Source of the DNA: Clostridiales bacterium
Lineage (GTDB): Bacteria; Bacillota; Clostridia; Oscillospirales; Butyricicoccaceae
Reading direction: 5' to 3'
DNA length: 14,763 bases
NCBI GenBank assembly: GCA_019421385.1
Contig: JAHZFK010000053.1
Coordinates: 1-14,763, forward strand
Numbering within the stretch: the first letter of the stretch is position 1; each line of letters opens with the position of its first letter. This document shows, in pieces, positions 7,708 to 14,276 of the stretch. The translations under genes were made by a program, and so were the position numbers. The notes under the pieces were generated by a model that saw only the letters and a program-made list of their open reading frames with translations, was not told where the DNA came from and ran no database searches.

Positions 7708-7799
7708 AACTTCTACTTTTGTAATGCCATGAATATTAGATTTTTTGTATTTCCTTATCTACCTGCGACATTTTCCAATCAGCATTCATCTCAAATATC

Positions 7800-8606
7800 T
7801 TAGGCGGTGAGGTGTATCATTTTTACCATGTTTAATCGATCAGAGACGGCCATACTGATCTTCGTGGACAACATCAAACCATTTCGGGGGATATGGCGAT
7901 AGTAGGGTGCCTCTGCCAAAACTCTGACACCACAGCCTATTTTTTTGACAAGTTCTGTTGCGGAATCCACATAGAAAAACATTGGCACATCCGCATGACA
8001 CACTTGCTTCATGTACTTGCTTCGCATCATGGTCATGCCGCTTTTGCTTATAGTGTCGAAAATAATTTGAATATCACCAAACTTTGTGAGCATCCGCAAA
8101 AGACCAACAACCTTGCTTTCCTCAAAATAGTGGAATAGTCCGCCTGCGGTAATGAAGATAGGTGCGTCTGATACGTCTGCACGAATCTGCCTGATCCAGT
8201 CCTCGGCAAAGGCATCCCCAGCAAGATAGGTTTCCCGCTCTGGCTCAGGCAGAAGCTCCCGTCGGTATTCTAGCACATGAGGCAGGTCTACGGAATACCA
8301 GCGTGCCTTCGTGTTGTCACAGCGATCATAAGTCGTCTCGAGACCGCATCCAAGCTGGACAATTACCCCGTCTGCTTTGTGCTCCAGAAAGGCTCTGATA
8401 TAACGATCGAAATTGGCAGAGCGTACGGCGGAGGCCAACATCGTATATTGACTCTGGCGGTTCCGCCTTAACAGATTGCGCGGCAACTTCTTCTTTAACT
8501 CCAATGCCTTTTGGTCGTATAGGATCTGTGGACAATGCTCGCTAGCATAGATTCTTCCCAGCATAGGGATGAAAAGGGTGTCCTCTATAATACCCAATTG
8601 AGGCAT
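7800..8606 (-). CDS. Class I SAM-dependent methyltransferase, LCM family
   Basis: The product has 268 residues. The AdoMet-binding motif is VIVQLGCGLETTYDR at 81-95, followed by the ribose-binding acidic strand WYSVDLPHVLEYRREL (D107), the adenine-site segment AGDAFAEDW (D131) and ITAGGLFHYF at 152-161. This order is typical of the leucine carboxyl methyltransferase/polyketide O-methyltransferase family, which methylates carboxylates or hydroxyls; the substrate here cannot be read from sequence. ATG 8606 has AAAGGA about 10 bases upstream. It lies 204 bases downstream of the DtxR-type regulator on the same strand with no terminator seen between, so cotranscription is possible. Its place beside feo genes hints at a role in metal physiology, but that is inference. 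Confidence 0.82.
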   Translation of the reverse strand: MPQLGIIEDTLFIPMLGRIYASEHCPQILYDQKALELKKKLPRNLLRRNRQSQYTMLASAVRSANFDRYIRAFLEHKADGVIVQLGCGLETTYDRCDNTKARWYSVDLPHVLEYRRELLPEPERETYLAGDAFAEDWIRQIRADVSDAPIFITAGGLFHYFEESKVVGLLRMLTKFGDIQIIFDTISKSGMTMMRSKYMKQVCHADVPMFFYVDSATELVKKIGCGVRVLAEAPYYRHIPRNGLMLSTKISMAVSDRLNMVKMIHLTA

Positions 8607-8810
8607 ATATGTCTTATCCTTTCAGCAATCTTTTTATATCCTTTTTGGGGACGTATTCCCTAATAGTCATACGGCTTCATTGCAGTATTACCACGCCTAA
8701 AAAGCGGAGAAATACAACGTGAGCTCCAGCAACTTTTTATGCAATCAACTTTAATTTTACTTACGGTTTCAAGACACATTTGACTTGGAATGCTGACTTT
8801 AGTGAACACA

Positions 8811-9194
8811 TCAAAAGCGATCGTTGTTGATATGATCTACTATAAATTGCTTCAGCCGTTGAAAAGATTCTGTACTAATTGTATGTTCAATACGACAGGC
8901 TTCTTTTTCAGCGGTTTCAGGTTCAACGCCGGCTTCAATCAGTATCGCGGAAAAGAATTTGTGTTTTTCAAACGTATTTTCAGCAATTGTACGTCCAGCT
9001 TTCGTTAATAGCAAGAAGTGTTGATCGTCTACATGGAGAAATCCATTGTTTCGCAAGGTGGATACAGCGTAGAACACACTGGGTTTTGATACATTCAAGT
9101 ATCGTGCGACATCTGCTGAGCGCACTGTTCCCATCATTTTCTGAAGGATAAAAATCGCTTTCAGATAATCTTCCGATGACGCGCCTACTTCCAA
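8811..9194 (-). CDS. DtxR/MntR-family metal-dependent repressor
   Basis: The product has 127 residues: an N-terminal winged helix (SSEDYLKAIF, SADVARYLNVSKPSVFYAVSTL, wing to LLLTKAGR) and the metal-binding dimerisation domain, with no SH3-like third domain. The likely metal ligands are D9, H78, C100, E103 and H104. The segment EACRIEHTIS closely matches EACRWEHVMS of the iron regulator DtxR, whereas MntR has Glu instead of Cys at this point; D9 matches MntR Asp8. Start TTG 9194 was chosen because AGGAAG (9208-9203) lies 8 bases upstream and the protein then begins like family members; GTG 9203 overlaps that site. It is divergent from feoAB. A palindrome at 9305-9320 overlaps its predicted transcription start and suggests autoregulation. 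Iron sensing is inferred. Confidence 0.87.
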   Translation of the reverse strand: MEVGASSEDYLKAIFILQKMMGTVRSADVARYLNVSKPSVFYAVSTLRNNGFLHVDDQHFLLLTKAGRTIAENTFEKHKFFSAILIEAGVEPETAEKEACRIEHTISTESFQRLKQFIVDHINNDRF

Positions 9195-9303
9195 TCTTAT
9201 CACTTCCTGTCTACCTGCATCTATGTGTTACAAACTCAGCGCAAAATACCCAACCATAGTGGAGCTGTTATAAATTTTGATACGCACCAAAAAGAATCTA
9301 TGC

Positions 9304-9321
9304 GGTTAGTCCAAGCTAACT
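9304..9321. promoter_or_regulatory. Putative metal-repressor operator, GTTAG-N6-CTAAC
   Basis: The palindrome GTTAG-tccaag-CTAAC at 9305-9320 begins 7 bases after the -10 box of the leftward promoter, over the predicted start site. The same arms and spacer length occur at 10010-10025 in front of feoA. The arms equal half-sites of the DtxR/IdeR consensus, but here they are 6 bases apart instead of nearly adjacent. Confidence 0.65.
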
Positions 9322-9327
9322 ATGTGG

Positions 9328-9356
9328 ATTCTAGCATATATTTATTTCGTTGTCAA
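9328..9356 (-). promoter_or_regulatory. Sigma-A promoter of the DtxR-type gene
   Basis: On the minus strand a perfect -35 TTGACA (9356-9351) and a -10 TAGAAT (9333-9328) are separated by exactly 17 bases. The start site would fall near 9321, giving a leader of about 125 bases before TTG 9194. Confidence 0.8.
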
Positions 9357-9379
9357 TGTACATGGCCAAAAGACGCTTT

Positions 9380-9960
9380 GTACAACTGCCATGAGATTTG
9401 CTCTGAGGTTGAGAGATTTATTGTATTATCTCAGTGTTTTTGATCTTTTGACAATACTGGAATTTATTTCGTGGCTCAGCAGCGTATTGAATTCAACATT
9501 AGTGCCGTTTCAGATCGCATTGGCAATTAGAACACTACGAGTATTGCCTAACAATTCATGATACCATGCAGAACAATTGTGGGTTAAGAAAAGGCGAGAC
9601 TTACCAATTAGAGTAGATATATTGAAGAACCCATAGTGAGTAATTTTCCTGAGAGTCTACAAACTTTAGAAGCAGTGCTGAACTGATTCATGTGAGAACT
9701 AGGCCTCCGAAAGAAATGCTCAAGCCCAGAATCCGGAATCTGTGTTCGGAAAGGCAGTTGACGGTTAAGATTCTAATGTTGTAGACGAGCAGCATAGGTG
9801 GGCGACATAACGGAATCGAATAAAAGTCATAGGAATTGGCTGGTGAACAAGAAAATTACACGGTAAAGCCTTTTGGAATTGTTGTCTTAGCACAAATCGG
9901 AAAAATAATTTGTAATATAATTGTGCGTTTGTTAAAAAGTAAGTATAAGTCCGATATTTT
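9380..9960. other. Long AT-rich gap without a supported gene
   Basis: I see no convincing gene here. Open frames near 9225-9561 (plus) and 9765-9989 (minus) lack ribosome binding sites and recognisable motifs. Minor structures are an imperfect palindrome at 9727-9742 (CAGAATCCGGAATCTG) and inverted ACAAAT/ATTTGT and GCACAA/TTGTGC pairs at 9890-9926. It may hold a small RNA or a fully decayed gene, but nothing directs a choice. Confidence 0.5.
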
Positions 9961-9972
9961 CTTTTGCATGAC

Positions 9973-10001
9973 TTGACATTTTTCATCATGTGATATATGA
10001 T
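9973..10001 (+). promoter_or_regulatory. Sigma-A promoter of feoA-feoB
   Basis: TTGACA at 9973-9978 and TATGAT at 9996-10001 are 17 bases apart, nearly the ideal promoter. Transcription should start near 10008, leaving a leader of about 100 bases before feoA. The geometry mirrors the leftward promoter at 9328-9356. Confidence 0.82.
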
Positions 10002-10008
10002 ATCAAAG

Positions 10009-10026
10009 GGTTAGGGAGTGCTAACC
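10009..10026. promoter_or_regulatory. Putative metal-repressor operator at feoA
   Basis: GGTTAG-ggagtg-CTAACC is a perfect 6-bp-arm palindrome beginning 7 bases after the -10 box (its GTTAG-N6-CTAAC core begins 8 bases after), so a bound repressor would cover the predicted start site. It shares core arms and spacing with the site at 9305-9320. Confidence 0.7.
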
Positions 10027-10033
10027 TGATTTT

Positions 10034-10062
10034 TTGACATGTTAGTTGCTTTGTGCTAACTA
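10034..10062 (+). promoter_or_regulatory. Possible second feoA promoter with embedded palindrome
   Basis: TTGACA at 10034-10039 and TAACTA at 10057-10062 are 17 bases apart, with the -10 being a weak match. A wider palindrome, GTTAG-N10-CTAAC (10041-10060), lies within it and could be a second operator or simply two half-sites. Confidence 0.4.
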
Positions 10063-10106
10063 ATTTTTAAGTAATTTGACGAAACAAAACTGAGAAGGTG
10101 AAGGGT

Positions 10107-10319
10107 ATGACATTGTTGGATGCTCAGGATGGGCAGGAATATATCATCAAGCAAATCAATACGGAGGATGAGGAACTAAACGCCTTCTTGTTTTCTCTTG
10201 GCTGCTACGCAGGAGAACCGGTTACCGTCGTATCCCATATGAAAGGCGGCTGTGTGGTCTCTATCAAGGATGGACGCTATAATATTGACAATCAGTTGGC
10301 CTCAGCCATCGAGATATAA
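10107..10319 (+). CDS. feoA: Ferrous iron transport protein A
   Basis: The product has 70 residues, the usual length of FeoA, a small cytoplasmic SH3-like protein that supports the FeoB ferrous iron permease. Visible family features are MTLLDAQDGQEYIIKQI at the start, the helix ending in LFSLGCYAGEPVTVVS at about 29-45, and the closing strands GGCVVSIKDGRYNIDNQLA. ATG 10107 was chosen because AGAAGGTG lies 6 bases upstream; GTG 10098 would overlap that site. It is the first gene after the iron-type operator and precedes feoB by 133 bases with no terminator in between, so both are probably one transcript. Only one feoA is present, whereas many Clostridia carry two. Confidence in the family is high. 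Confidence 0.92.
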   Translation: MTLLDAQDGQEYIIKQINTEDEELNAFLFSLGCYAGEPVTVVSHMKGGCVVSIKDGRYNIDNQLASAIEI

Positions 10320-10385
10320 GACCTAAACTGCTATGGTACAGACACATATCTTGATGTCTCCAAAGCTGGGTTTATTCTGTCTGAC

Positions 10386-10402
10386 GGTTAGCTTCGGATA
10401 AC
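10386..10402. promoter_or_regulatory. Imperfect third copy of the GTTAG-N6-CTAAC site
   Basis: GGTTAG-cttcgg-ATAAC lies 51 bases before feoB and differs from the core palindrome at one position (ATAAC for CTAAC). No clear promoter is associated, so it may be a chance match or a weak internal site. Confidence 0.25.
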
Positions 10403-10452
10403 TATCGGGCTGTGAATAAAATACATTGCACAGATAAAGAGGAGGAAATATC

Positions 10453-12456
10453 ATGCGTATTGCCTTGACCGGCAACCCGAACTCCGGTAAAACTACCATG
10501 TACAACGCTCTCACTGGGCGGAATGAAAAGGTAGGAAACTGGGCCGGTGTTACGGTGGAAAAGAAAGAACATCCCATCAAAAAGGCTTATATCAGTGGAA
10601 CGGAGGATTTGATCGCTGTAGATCTGCCAGGTGCTTACTCCATGTCGCCCTTCACTTCGGAGGAGAGTATCACCAGTTCCTATGTGAAGCACGAACATCC
10701 TGACGCCATCATCAATATTGTGGATGCCACTAATCTGAGCCGTAGCCTGTTCTTCACCACACAGCTTTTGGAACTGGGGATTCCTGTGGTGGTTGCTCTG
10801 AACAAGAGCGATATCAATGCTAAAAAGCAGACCAAGATTGATGTTGCCGCCCTATCTGCGAAGCTGGGGTGTCCGGTAGTTGAAACGATTTCAACCGTTG
10901 CCGAGGGCCTGAAAGCTGTGGTGGATGCCGCGGTGGCGCAGAAGGGTAAGGGGCAGAAGGCACCCTATGTTCAGGGCGATATTGATCTGACCGATAAGAA
11001 GGTTGTGGAAGAAGCAGACCGCAAGCGTTTTGCCTTTGTCAACCAATTGGTTTCGCAAGTGGAAAAACGTAAGGTACTTACTCGCGAAAAGGGAGCAGGG
11101 GATGCCATCGACGCTGTTCTCACTAATAAATTCGCCGGTATTCCCATCTTTGCTGTGGTCATGTTCTTGGTATTCCAGATTTCTCAGGTCTGGGTGGGGC
11201 CGCTTATTGCAGACACCCTGGTGGCTTGGATCGAGACTTTCCAGGGCTTTGTGGCGGACAGCTTGGCCAATGCCAATCCGCTGCTGACCGCCCTGTTGGC
11301 CGATGGCATAATTGGCGGCGTGGGTGCTGTAGTTGGTTTTCTGCCTCTCGTCATGATTATGTATTTCCTGATTGCACTGCTGGAGGATTGCGGCTACATG
11401 TCCCGCGTCTCCGTGGTTCTGGATCCTATCTTTAAAAAGGTGGGTCTATCCGGCAAGTCTGTGATTCCCTTCGTCATTGGCACCGGCTGTGCCATCCCAG
11501 GCGTTATGGCCAGCCGTACCATCCGCAACGAGCGTGAACGTCGGGCTACTGCTATGCTTACCCCGTTCATGCCCTGTGGTGCCAAGATCCCTGTGATCGC
11601 TCTGTTTGCCGGCGCCTTCTTTGATGATGCGGGCTGGGTGAGTTTCACCATGTACTTTACCGGTATCATTCTCATCTTTCTGGGTGCTCTGCTGGTTAAT
11701 AAGATCGCCGGTTACAAAAACCGGAAGTCTTTCTTCATTATCGAGCTGCCTGAATACAAAGTTCCTTCTCTCGGGTTTGCTTTCAAGGCCATGTGTGCCC
11801 GAGGCTGGGCCTACATTGTAAAGGCTGCCACCATCATTTTGTTGTGCAACACTGCTGTGCAGATTATGCAGACATTCAACTGGAGCTTCCAGGTGGCCGA
11901 GACCGCCGATAGCTCTATCCTGGCTTCCATCGCCGGTCCATTTGCCTATCTGCTGATACCCATTGTGGGCGTTCTCAGCTGGCAGCTGGCTGCCGCCGCC
12001 GTCACTGGCTTCATTGCTAAGGAGAATGTGGTGGGCACCCTGGCTGTATGCTTTGTGGGTCTGGAAAACTTTATTGACACCGATGCGCTGGAAATGATGG
12101 AAGGCGCCGGCGCTGAGGTAGCGGGTGTTATCGCCATCACCAAGGTTGCTGCTTTGGCCTACCTGATGTTCAATCTCTATACGCCTCCCTGCTTTGCTGC
12201 TATCGGCGCTATGAATTCTGAGATGAAGAGCGCCAAGTGGGTGTGGGCCGGTATTGGCCTCCAGCTGGGCACCGGCTATACGGTAGGCTTCCTAGTCTAT
12301 CAGATTGGCACCCTGATCACCACTGGCACTTTCGGCGTTGGCTTTGTTCCTGGTCTTATTGCTGTGGTTTTGTTCGCTGCCGTTCTGGTTTGGCTGTGTC
12401 GGAAGGCAGATAAGGATCTGAAGCAAGAGTATGCGCTGAATGGAGTGAGCGCTTGA
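10453..12456 (+). CDS. feoB: Ferrous iron transport protein B
   Basis: The product has 667 residues, typical of Clostridial FeoB and shorter than the enterobacterial form. It is the main ferrous iron permease of the inner membrane. The N-terminal GTPase domain shows G1 GNPNSGKT (7-14), G2 GVT (32-34), G3 DLPG (57-60) and G4 NKSD (117-120). A helical spacer to about residue 225 leads into the membrane core, with the conserved gate segments GTGCAIPGVMASRTI (about 340-355) and MPCGAKIPVIALF (about 375-388), each holding a Cys. GAGGAGG precedes ATG 10453 by 8 bases. Its TGA overlaps the ATG of the Cys-rich accessory gene by one base. The gene looks intact and should be under the operator at 10009-10026. 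Confidence 0.96.
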   Translation: MRIALTGNPNSGKTTMYNALTGRNEKVGNWAGVTVEKKEHPIKKAYISGTEDLIAVDLPGAYSMSPFTSEESITSSYVKHEHPDAIINIVDATNLSRSLFFTTQLLELGIPVVVALNKSDINAKKQTKIDVAALSAKLGCPVVETISTVAEGLKAVVDAAVAQKGKGQKAPYVQGDIDLTDKKVVEEADRKRFAFVNQLVSQVEKRKVLTREKGAGDAIDAVLTNKFAGIPIFAVVMFLVFQISQVWVGPLIADTLVAWIETFQGFVADSLANANPLLTALLADGIIGGVGAVVGFLPLVMIMYFLIALLEDCGYMSRVSVVLDPIFKKVGLSGKSVIPFVIGTGCAIPGVMASRTIRNERERRATAMLTPFMPCGAKIPVIALFAGAFFDDAGWVSFTMYFTGIILIFLGALLVNKIAGYKNRKSFFIIELPEYKVPSLGFAFKAMCARGWAYIVKAATIILLCNTAVQIMQTFNWSFQVAETADSSILASIAGPFAYLLIPIVGVLSWQLAAAAVTGFIAKENVVGTLAVCFVGLENFIDTDALEMMEGAGAEVAGVIAITKVAALAYLMFNLYTPPCFAAIGAMNSEMKSAKWVWAGIGLQLGTGYTVGFLVYQIGTLITTGTFGVGFVPGLIAVVLFAAVLVWLCRKADKDLKQEYALNGVSA

Positions 12457-12629
12457 TGATCGACTATATCCTAGTTGGTATTCTTGTTGTAATCATTGCA
12501 GCTGCCGCTTTGTATGTCTATAAGGCCAAAAAAAGCGGTAAGAAATGTATCGGCTGCCCGGATGGATGCTCCTGCAGTTCCAAAAAGGTGGATCAAGATC
12601 ACTGTTGCTGTAATACACGTAACAAATGA
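12456..12629 (+). CDS. FeoB-associated Cys-rich membrane protein
   Basis: This 57-residue protein starts at ATG 12456, sharing one base with the feoB stop codon. It has one N-terminal membrane helix (about 3-22, YILVGILVVIIAAAALYVY), a basic stretch KAKKSGKK, and a Cys-rich tail with CIGCPDGCSC (31-40) and HCCC (49-52), seven Cys plus one His. This layout is that of the short FeoB-associated Cys-rich proteins that follow feoB in many Firmicutes and are thought to act like FeoC, possibly handing iron to or sensing iron at the permease; the exact role is not proven. A strong terminator follows 6 bases after the stop and closes the feo operon. Confidence 0.9.
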   Translation: MIDYILVGILVVIIAAAALYVYKAKKSGKKCIGCPDGCSCSSKKVDQDHCCCNTRNK

Positions 12630-12634
12630 AAGAT

Positions 12635-12675
12635 GCGGGGGGCTTCTTTTAGGGAGGCTCCCGCTGATTTTTTTC
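12635..12675 (+). terminator. Intrinsic terminator of the feo operon
   Basis: A GC-rich stem (GCGGG at 12635-12639 with CCCGC at 12660-12664, extended inward by GGCTTC with GAGGCT around one bulged G) is followed by TTTTTTT at 12668-12674. It lies directly after the Cys-rich accessory gene. Confidence 0.82.
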
Positions 12676-12771
12676 TCTTTCCCCATGAAACTTCCGTATT
12701 GATAAATAAAGTGAGTGCTCGCCGGAGTAGGTCGACGAGTATTCCGCCATCGCCTTTGGGTGCCTCCCTGT

Positions 12772-12799
12772 GGGGCAGAGAGCATTCGCTTTCTGCCTC
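12772..12799. repeat. Hairpin upstream of the AraC-type gene
   Basis: A 12-bp stem with two G-T wobbles (12772-12783 with 12788-12799) and an ATTC loop lies 63 bases before ATG 12863. No T-run follows it. It could be an operator or a leader hairpin of the AraC-type gene. I see no clear promoter in 12680-12862. Confidence 0.45.
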
Positions 12800-12862
12800 G
12801 GCGTGGTATCGCAGGATAAGGAAAATCGCTATGTGGATCATGGATAGACAGGTCGTGAAACC

Positions 12863-13783
12863 ATGTTGAAAGAATATATACTGCACGCCGATGCTCACTC
12901 AGCTTGCTGGAGCAGTAGCGTGCCGGGAGTCCAGAGCTGTCGCTTCCAAGCATGCTCGGAGGCCACTGAAACACTCCAAGAAATTTCGGTACAGGGTGAG
13001 CAGCTTCATTTTGAAGCATTCTTTTGTCTTTCGGGGAGGCTTGTAGTCGAACTGCTTCACGGTTCTCTGAAAACAGTGGAAGCGCCGGGGATATTTCTTA
13101 TCTCTGATTGTTCCCAACTCATTTCGTGTCGGTGCAGCAAGAATCTAAGTGGGATTCTGGTGGCAGTAGACGCCTTGTCCGCGAAAGAAAGTCTACAGGA
13201 TATCTGTCAAGCTCTGGAGCTAAAATTGGATACTACAGGCGTTAAAAATATTATGGAAGCGCAATGCGGCTGCATGACGCTCTTTGGAACTCCTTGGACG
13301 CAGGCTTTTTTTGAAACCATGCGCGATCTTCCTGACGATGCCCAAAACCGGTATTGTGTTTTTAAGTCGGTGGAACTGCTGTATCTGCTTTGTTCAAAAG
13401 CTTCTTTGTCATACGGCTGTGATTTGGCTTCGCCTCCCTCTGTGGCTCCCGTTATGTTGGAGGTCAAGACCTATTTAGAGGAACATTTGTCAGAGAAGCT
13501 TACCATTCCTTTTCTTTGTAAACAGTTCTCATTTTCCGCAACATTTTTAAAAAAGCACTTTCGCAGTACCTATGGTGTGCCGATTCACACATATTTAATT
13601 CAACAGCGCCTCCAGCGCGCACGGAATCTGATCTGTACCACTGGGATGCCCATTCAGCAGATCGCTCAAACTGTGGGGTATGAGGGTATGAGCCAGTTCA
13701 ATGCTGCGTTTAAGCGGCACTATGGGATGTCGCCCGGCCAGTACAGAAAAATGTCGGAAACCGCAACTTTGCGTCCGTTTTAA
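12863..13783 (+). CDS. AraC-family transcriptional regulator
   Basis: The product has 306 residues. The C-terminal 95 residues (about 205-300) form the double helix-turn-helix of AraC/XylS proteins: LTIPFLCKQFSFSATFLKKHFR, GVPIHTYLIQQRLQRARNLI, then the signature MPIQQIAQTVGYEGMSQFNAAFKRHYGMSPGQYRK. The N-terminal region (1-200) is the sensor part; it holds eleven Cys, including CRCSK and CGC, which would suit metal or redox sensing but proves nothing. ATG 12863 has only a weak AGG about 11 bases upstream, so the start is less certain. It stands between the feo operon and a membrane peptide/DUF6110/metal ATPase cluster on the same strand and probably controls the latter. No effector can be named. 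Confidence 0.85.
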   Translation: MLKEYILHADAHSACWSSSVPGVQSCRFQACSEATETLQEISVQGEQLHFEAFFCLSGRLVVELLHGSLKTVEAPGIFLISDCSQLISCRCSKNLSGILVAVDALSAKESLQDICQALELKLDTTGVKNIMEAQCGCMTLFGTPWTQAFFETMRDLPDDAQNRYCVFKSVELLYLLCSKASLSYGCDLASPPSVAPVMLEVKTYLEEHLSEKLTIPFLCKQFSFSATFLKKHFRSTYGVPIHTYLIQQRLQRARNLICTTGMPIQQIAQTVGYEGMSQFNAAFKRHYGMSPGQYRKMSETATLRPF

Positions 13784-13785
13784 CA

Positions 13786-13815
13786 GCGACAAGCTCCTTT
13801 GTTTTCTGCTATAAT
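13786..13815 (+). promoter_or_regulatory. Promoter for the peptide-DUF6110-ATPase genes
   Basis: A perfect -10 TATAAT at 13810-13815 is preceded by GCGACA (13786-13791) at 18 bases. The weak -35 match is what an activator-dependent promoter often shows and would suit control by the adjacent AraC-type protein. Confidence 0.55.
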
Positions 13816-13852
13816 AATCAAACATTCCAAAGTTGCAAAAGGAGTGACAGCG

Positions 13853-13933
13853 ATGAAGCAGCATCGATTTTGGGCTTGGGGTGCTGTGATCTGTATGATC
13901 ATGGTTATGGTCACCGGCTACAAACGGAAATAA
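13853..13933 (+). CDS. 26-residue single-pass membrane peptide
   Basis: ATG 13853 follows AAAAGGAG with 8 bases of spacing and opens a 26-codon frame: a basic start (MKQHRFWAWG), a hydrophobic helix (AVICMIMVMVTG) and a basic end (YKRK). It lies between a TATAAT promoter and the DUF6110-type gene, 18 bases before the latter. Peptides of this shape (short basic-aromatic start, one helix, ending TGYK plus basic residues) recur in this gene order in Clostridia as far as I recall, possibly DUF6219-like. The strong ribosome binding site and compact placement support a real gene. It could be a small membrane partner of the metal ATPase, or a leader peptide. Confidence 0.65.
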   Translation: MKQHRFWAWGAVICMIMVMVTGYKRK

Positions 13934-13951
13934 GGGAAAGGAAGTATAACG

Positions 13952-14224
13952 ATGAGTGTTTACACAAAGCTGGCTTGCTTTGCAGGCGGTGCGCTGTTTG
14001 GCTCTTTTGGTGTCAAGCTGTTGTCCAGCAAAGATGCCAAAAAGGCCTATGTACATGCTACGGCCGCTGGTCTTCGCATGAAAGATACGATTATGGGAAC
14101 CGTGACTACGGTACAGGAGAATGCCGCGGACATCTTGGCCTCTGCCAAGGAGCTGAATGAGGATCGGATGGCAAAAGAAGCGGAGGAAGCAGCCGCTGCT
14201 AATCTGGAAAGCGAAGAAGCCTGA
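13952..14224 (+). CDS. DUF6110-type small membrane-anchored protein
   Basis: The product has 90 residues. An N-terminal Gly-rich hydrophobic segment (about 6-25, KLACFAGGALFGSFGVKLL) is followed by SSKDAKKAYVHATAAGLRMKD, then TIMGTVTTVQENAADILASAKELNEDR and an acidic Ala/Glu-rich tail predicted as a long helix. This matches the DUF6110 pattern that accompanies heavy-metal P-type ATPases in Firmicutes. AAAGGAAG ends 7 bases before ATG 13952. A perfect palindromic terminator lies between this gene and the ATPase gene, so the small protein may be made in excess over the pump. It may be an accessory factor or metal-handling partner in the membrane; its function is unknown. Confidence 0.8.
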   Translation: MSVYTKLACFAGGALFGSFGVKLLSSKDAKKAYVHATAAGLRMKDTIMGTVTTVQENAADILASAKELNEDRMAKEAEEAAAANLESEEA

Positions 14225-14231
14225 TATCCGC

Positions 14232-14260
14232 AGAGGGAGCCGCTAGCGGCTCCCTCTTTT
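14232..14260 (+). terminator. Partial terminator between DUF6110 gene and ATPase
   Basis: A perfect 26-base palindrome (14232-14257, centre at CTAG) runs into TTTT at 14257-14260, and a new ribosome binding site (AAGGAGG) follows at once. A short T-run within an apparent operon suggests an attenuator that lowers downstream expression. Confidence 0.75.
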
Positions 14261-14276
14261 CGTGAAGGAGGAACTT

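Noticed and set aside
8811..9194. Calling the regulator MntR outright
   Set aside because: Cys at the position of MntR Glu99 and loss of the Glu11 equivalent argue against a standard manganese site, so no symbol was given.
9225..9561. Short open frames on the plus strand in the divergent gap
   Set aside because: They overlap the leftward promoter and operator, lack ribosome binding sites and show no recognisable protein features.
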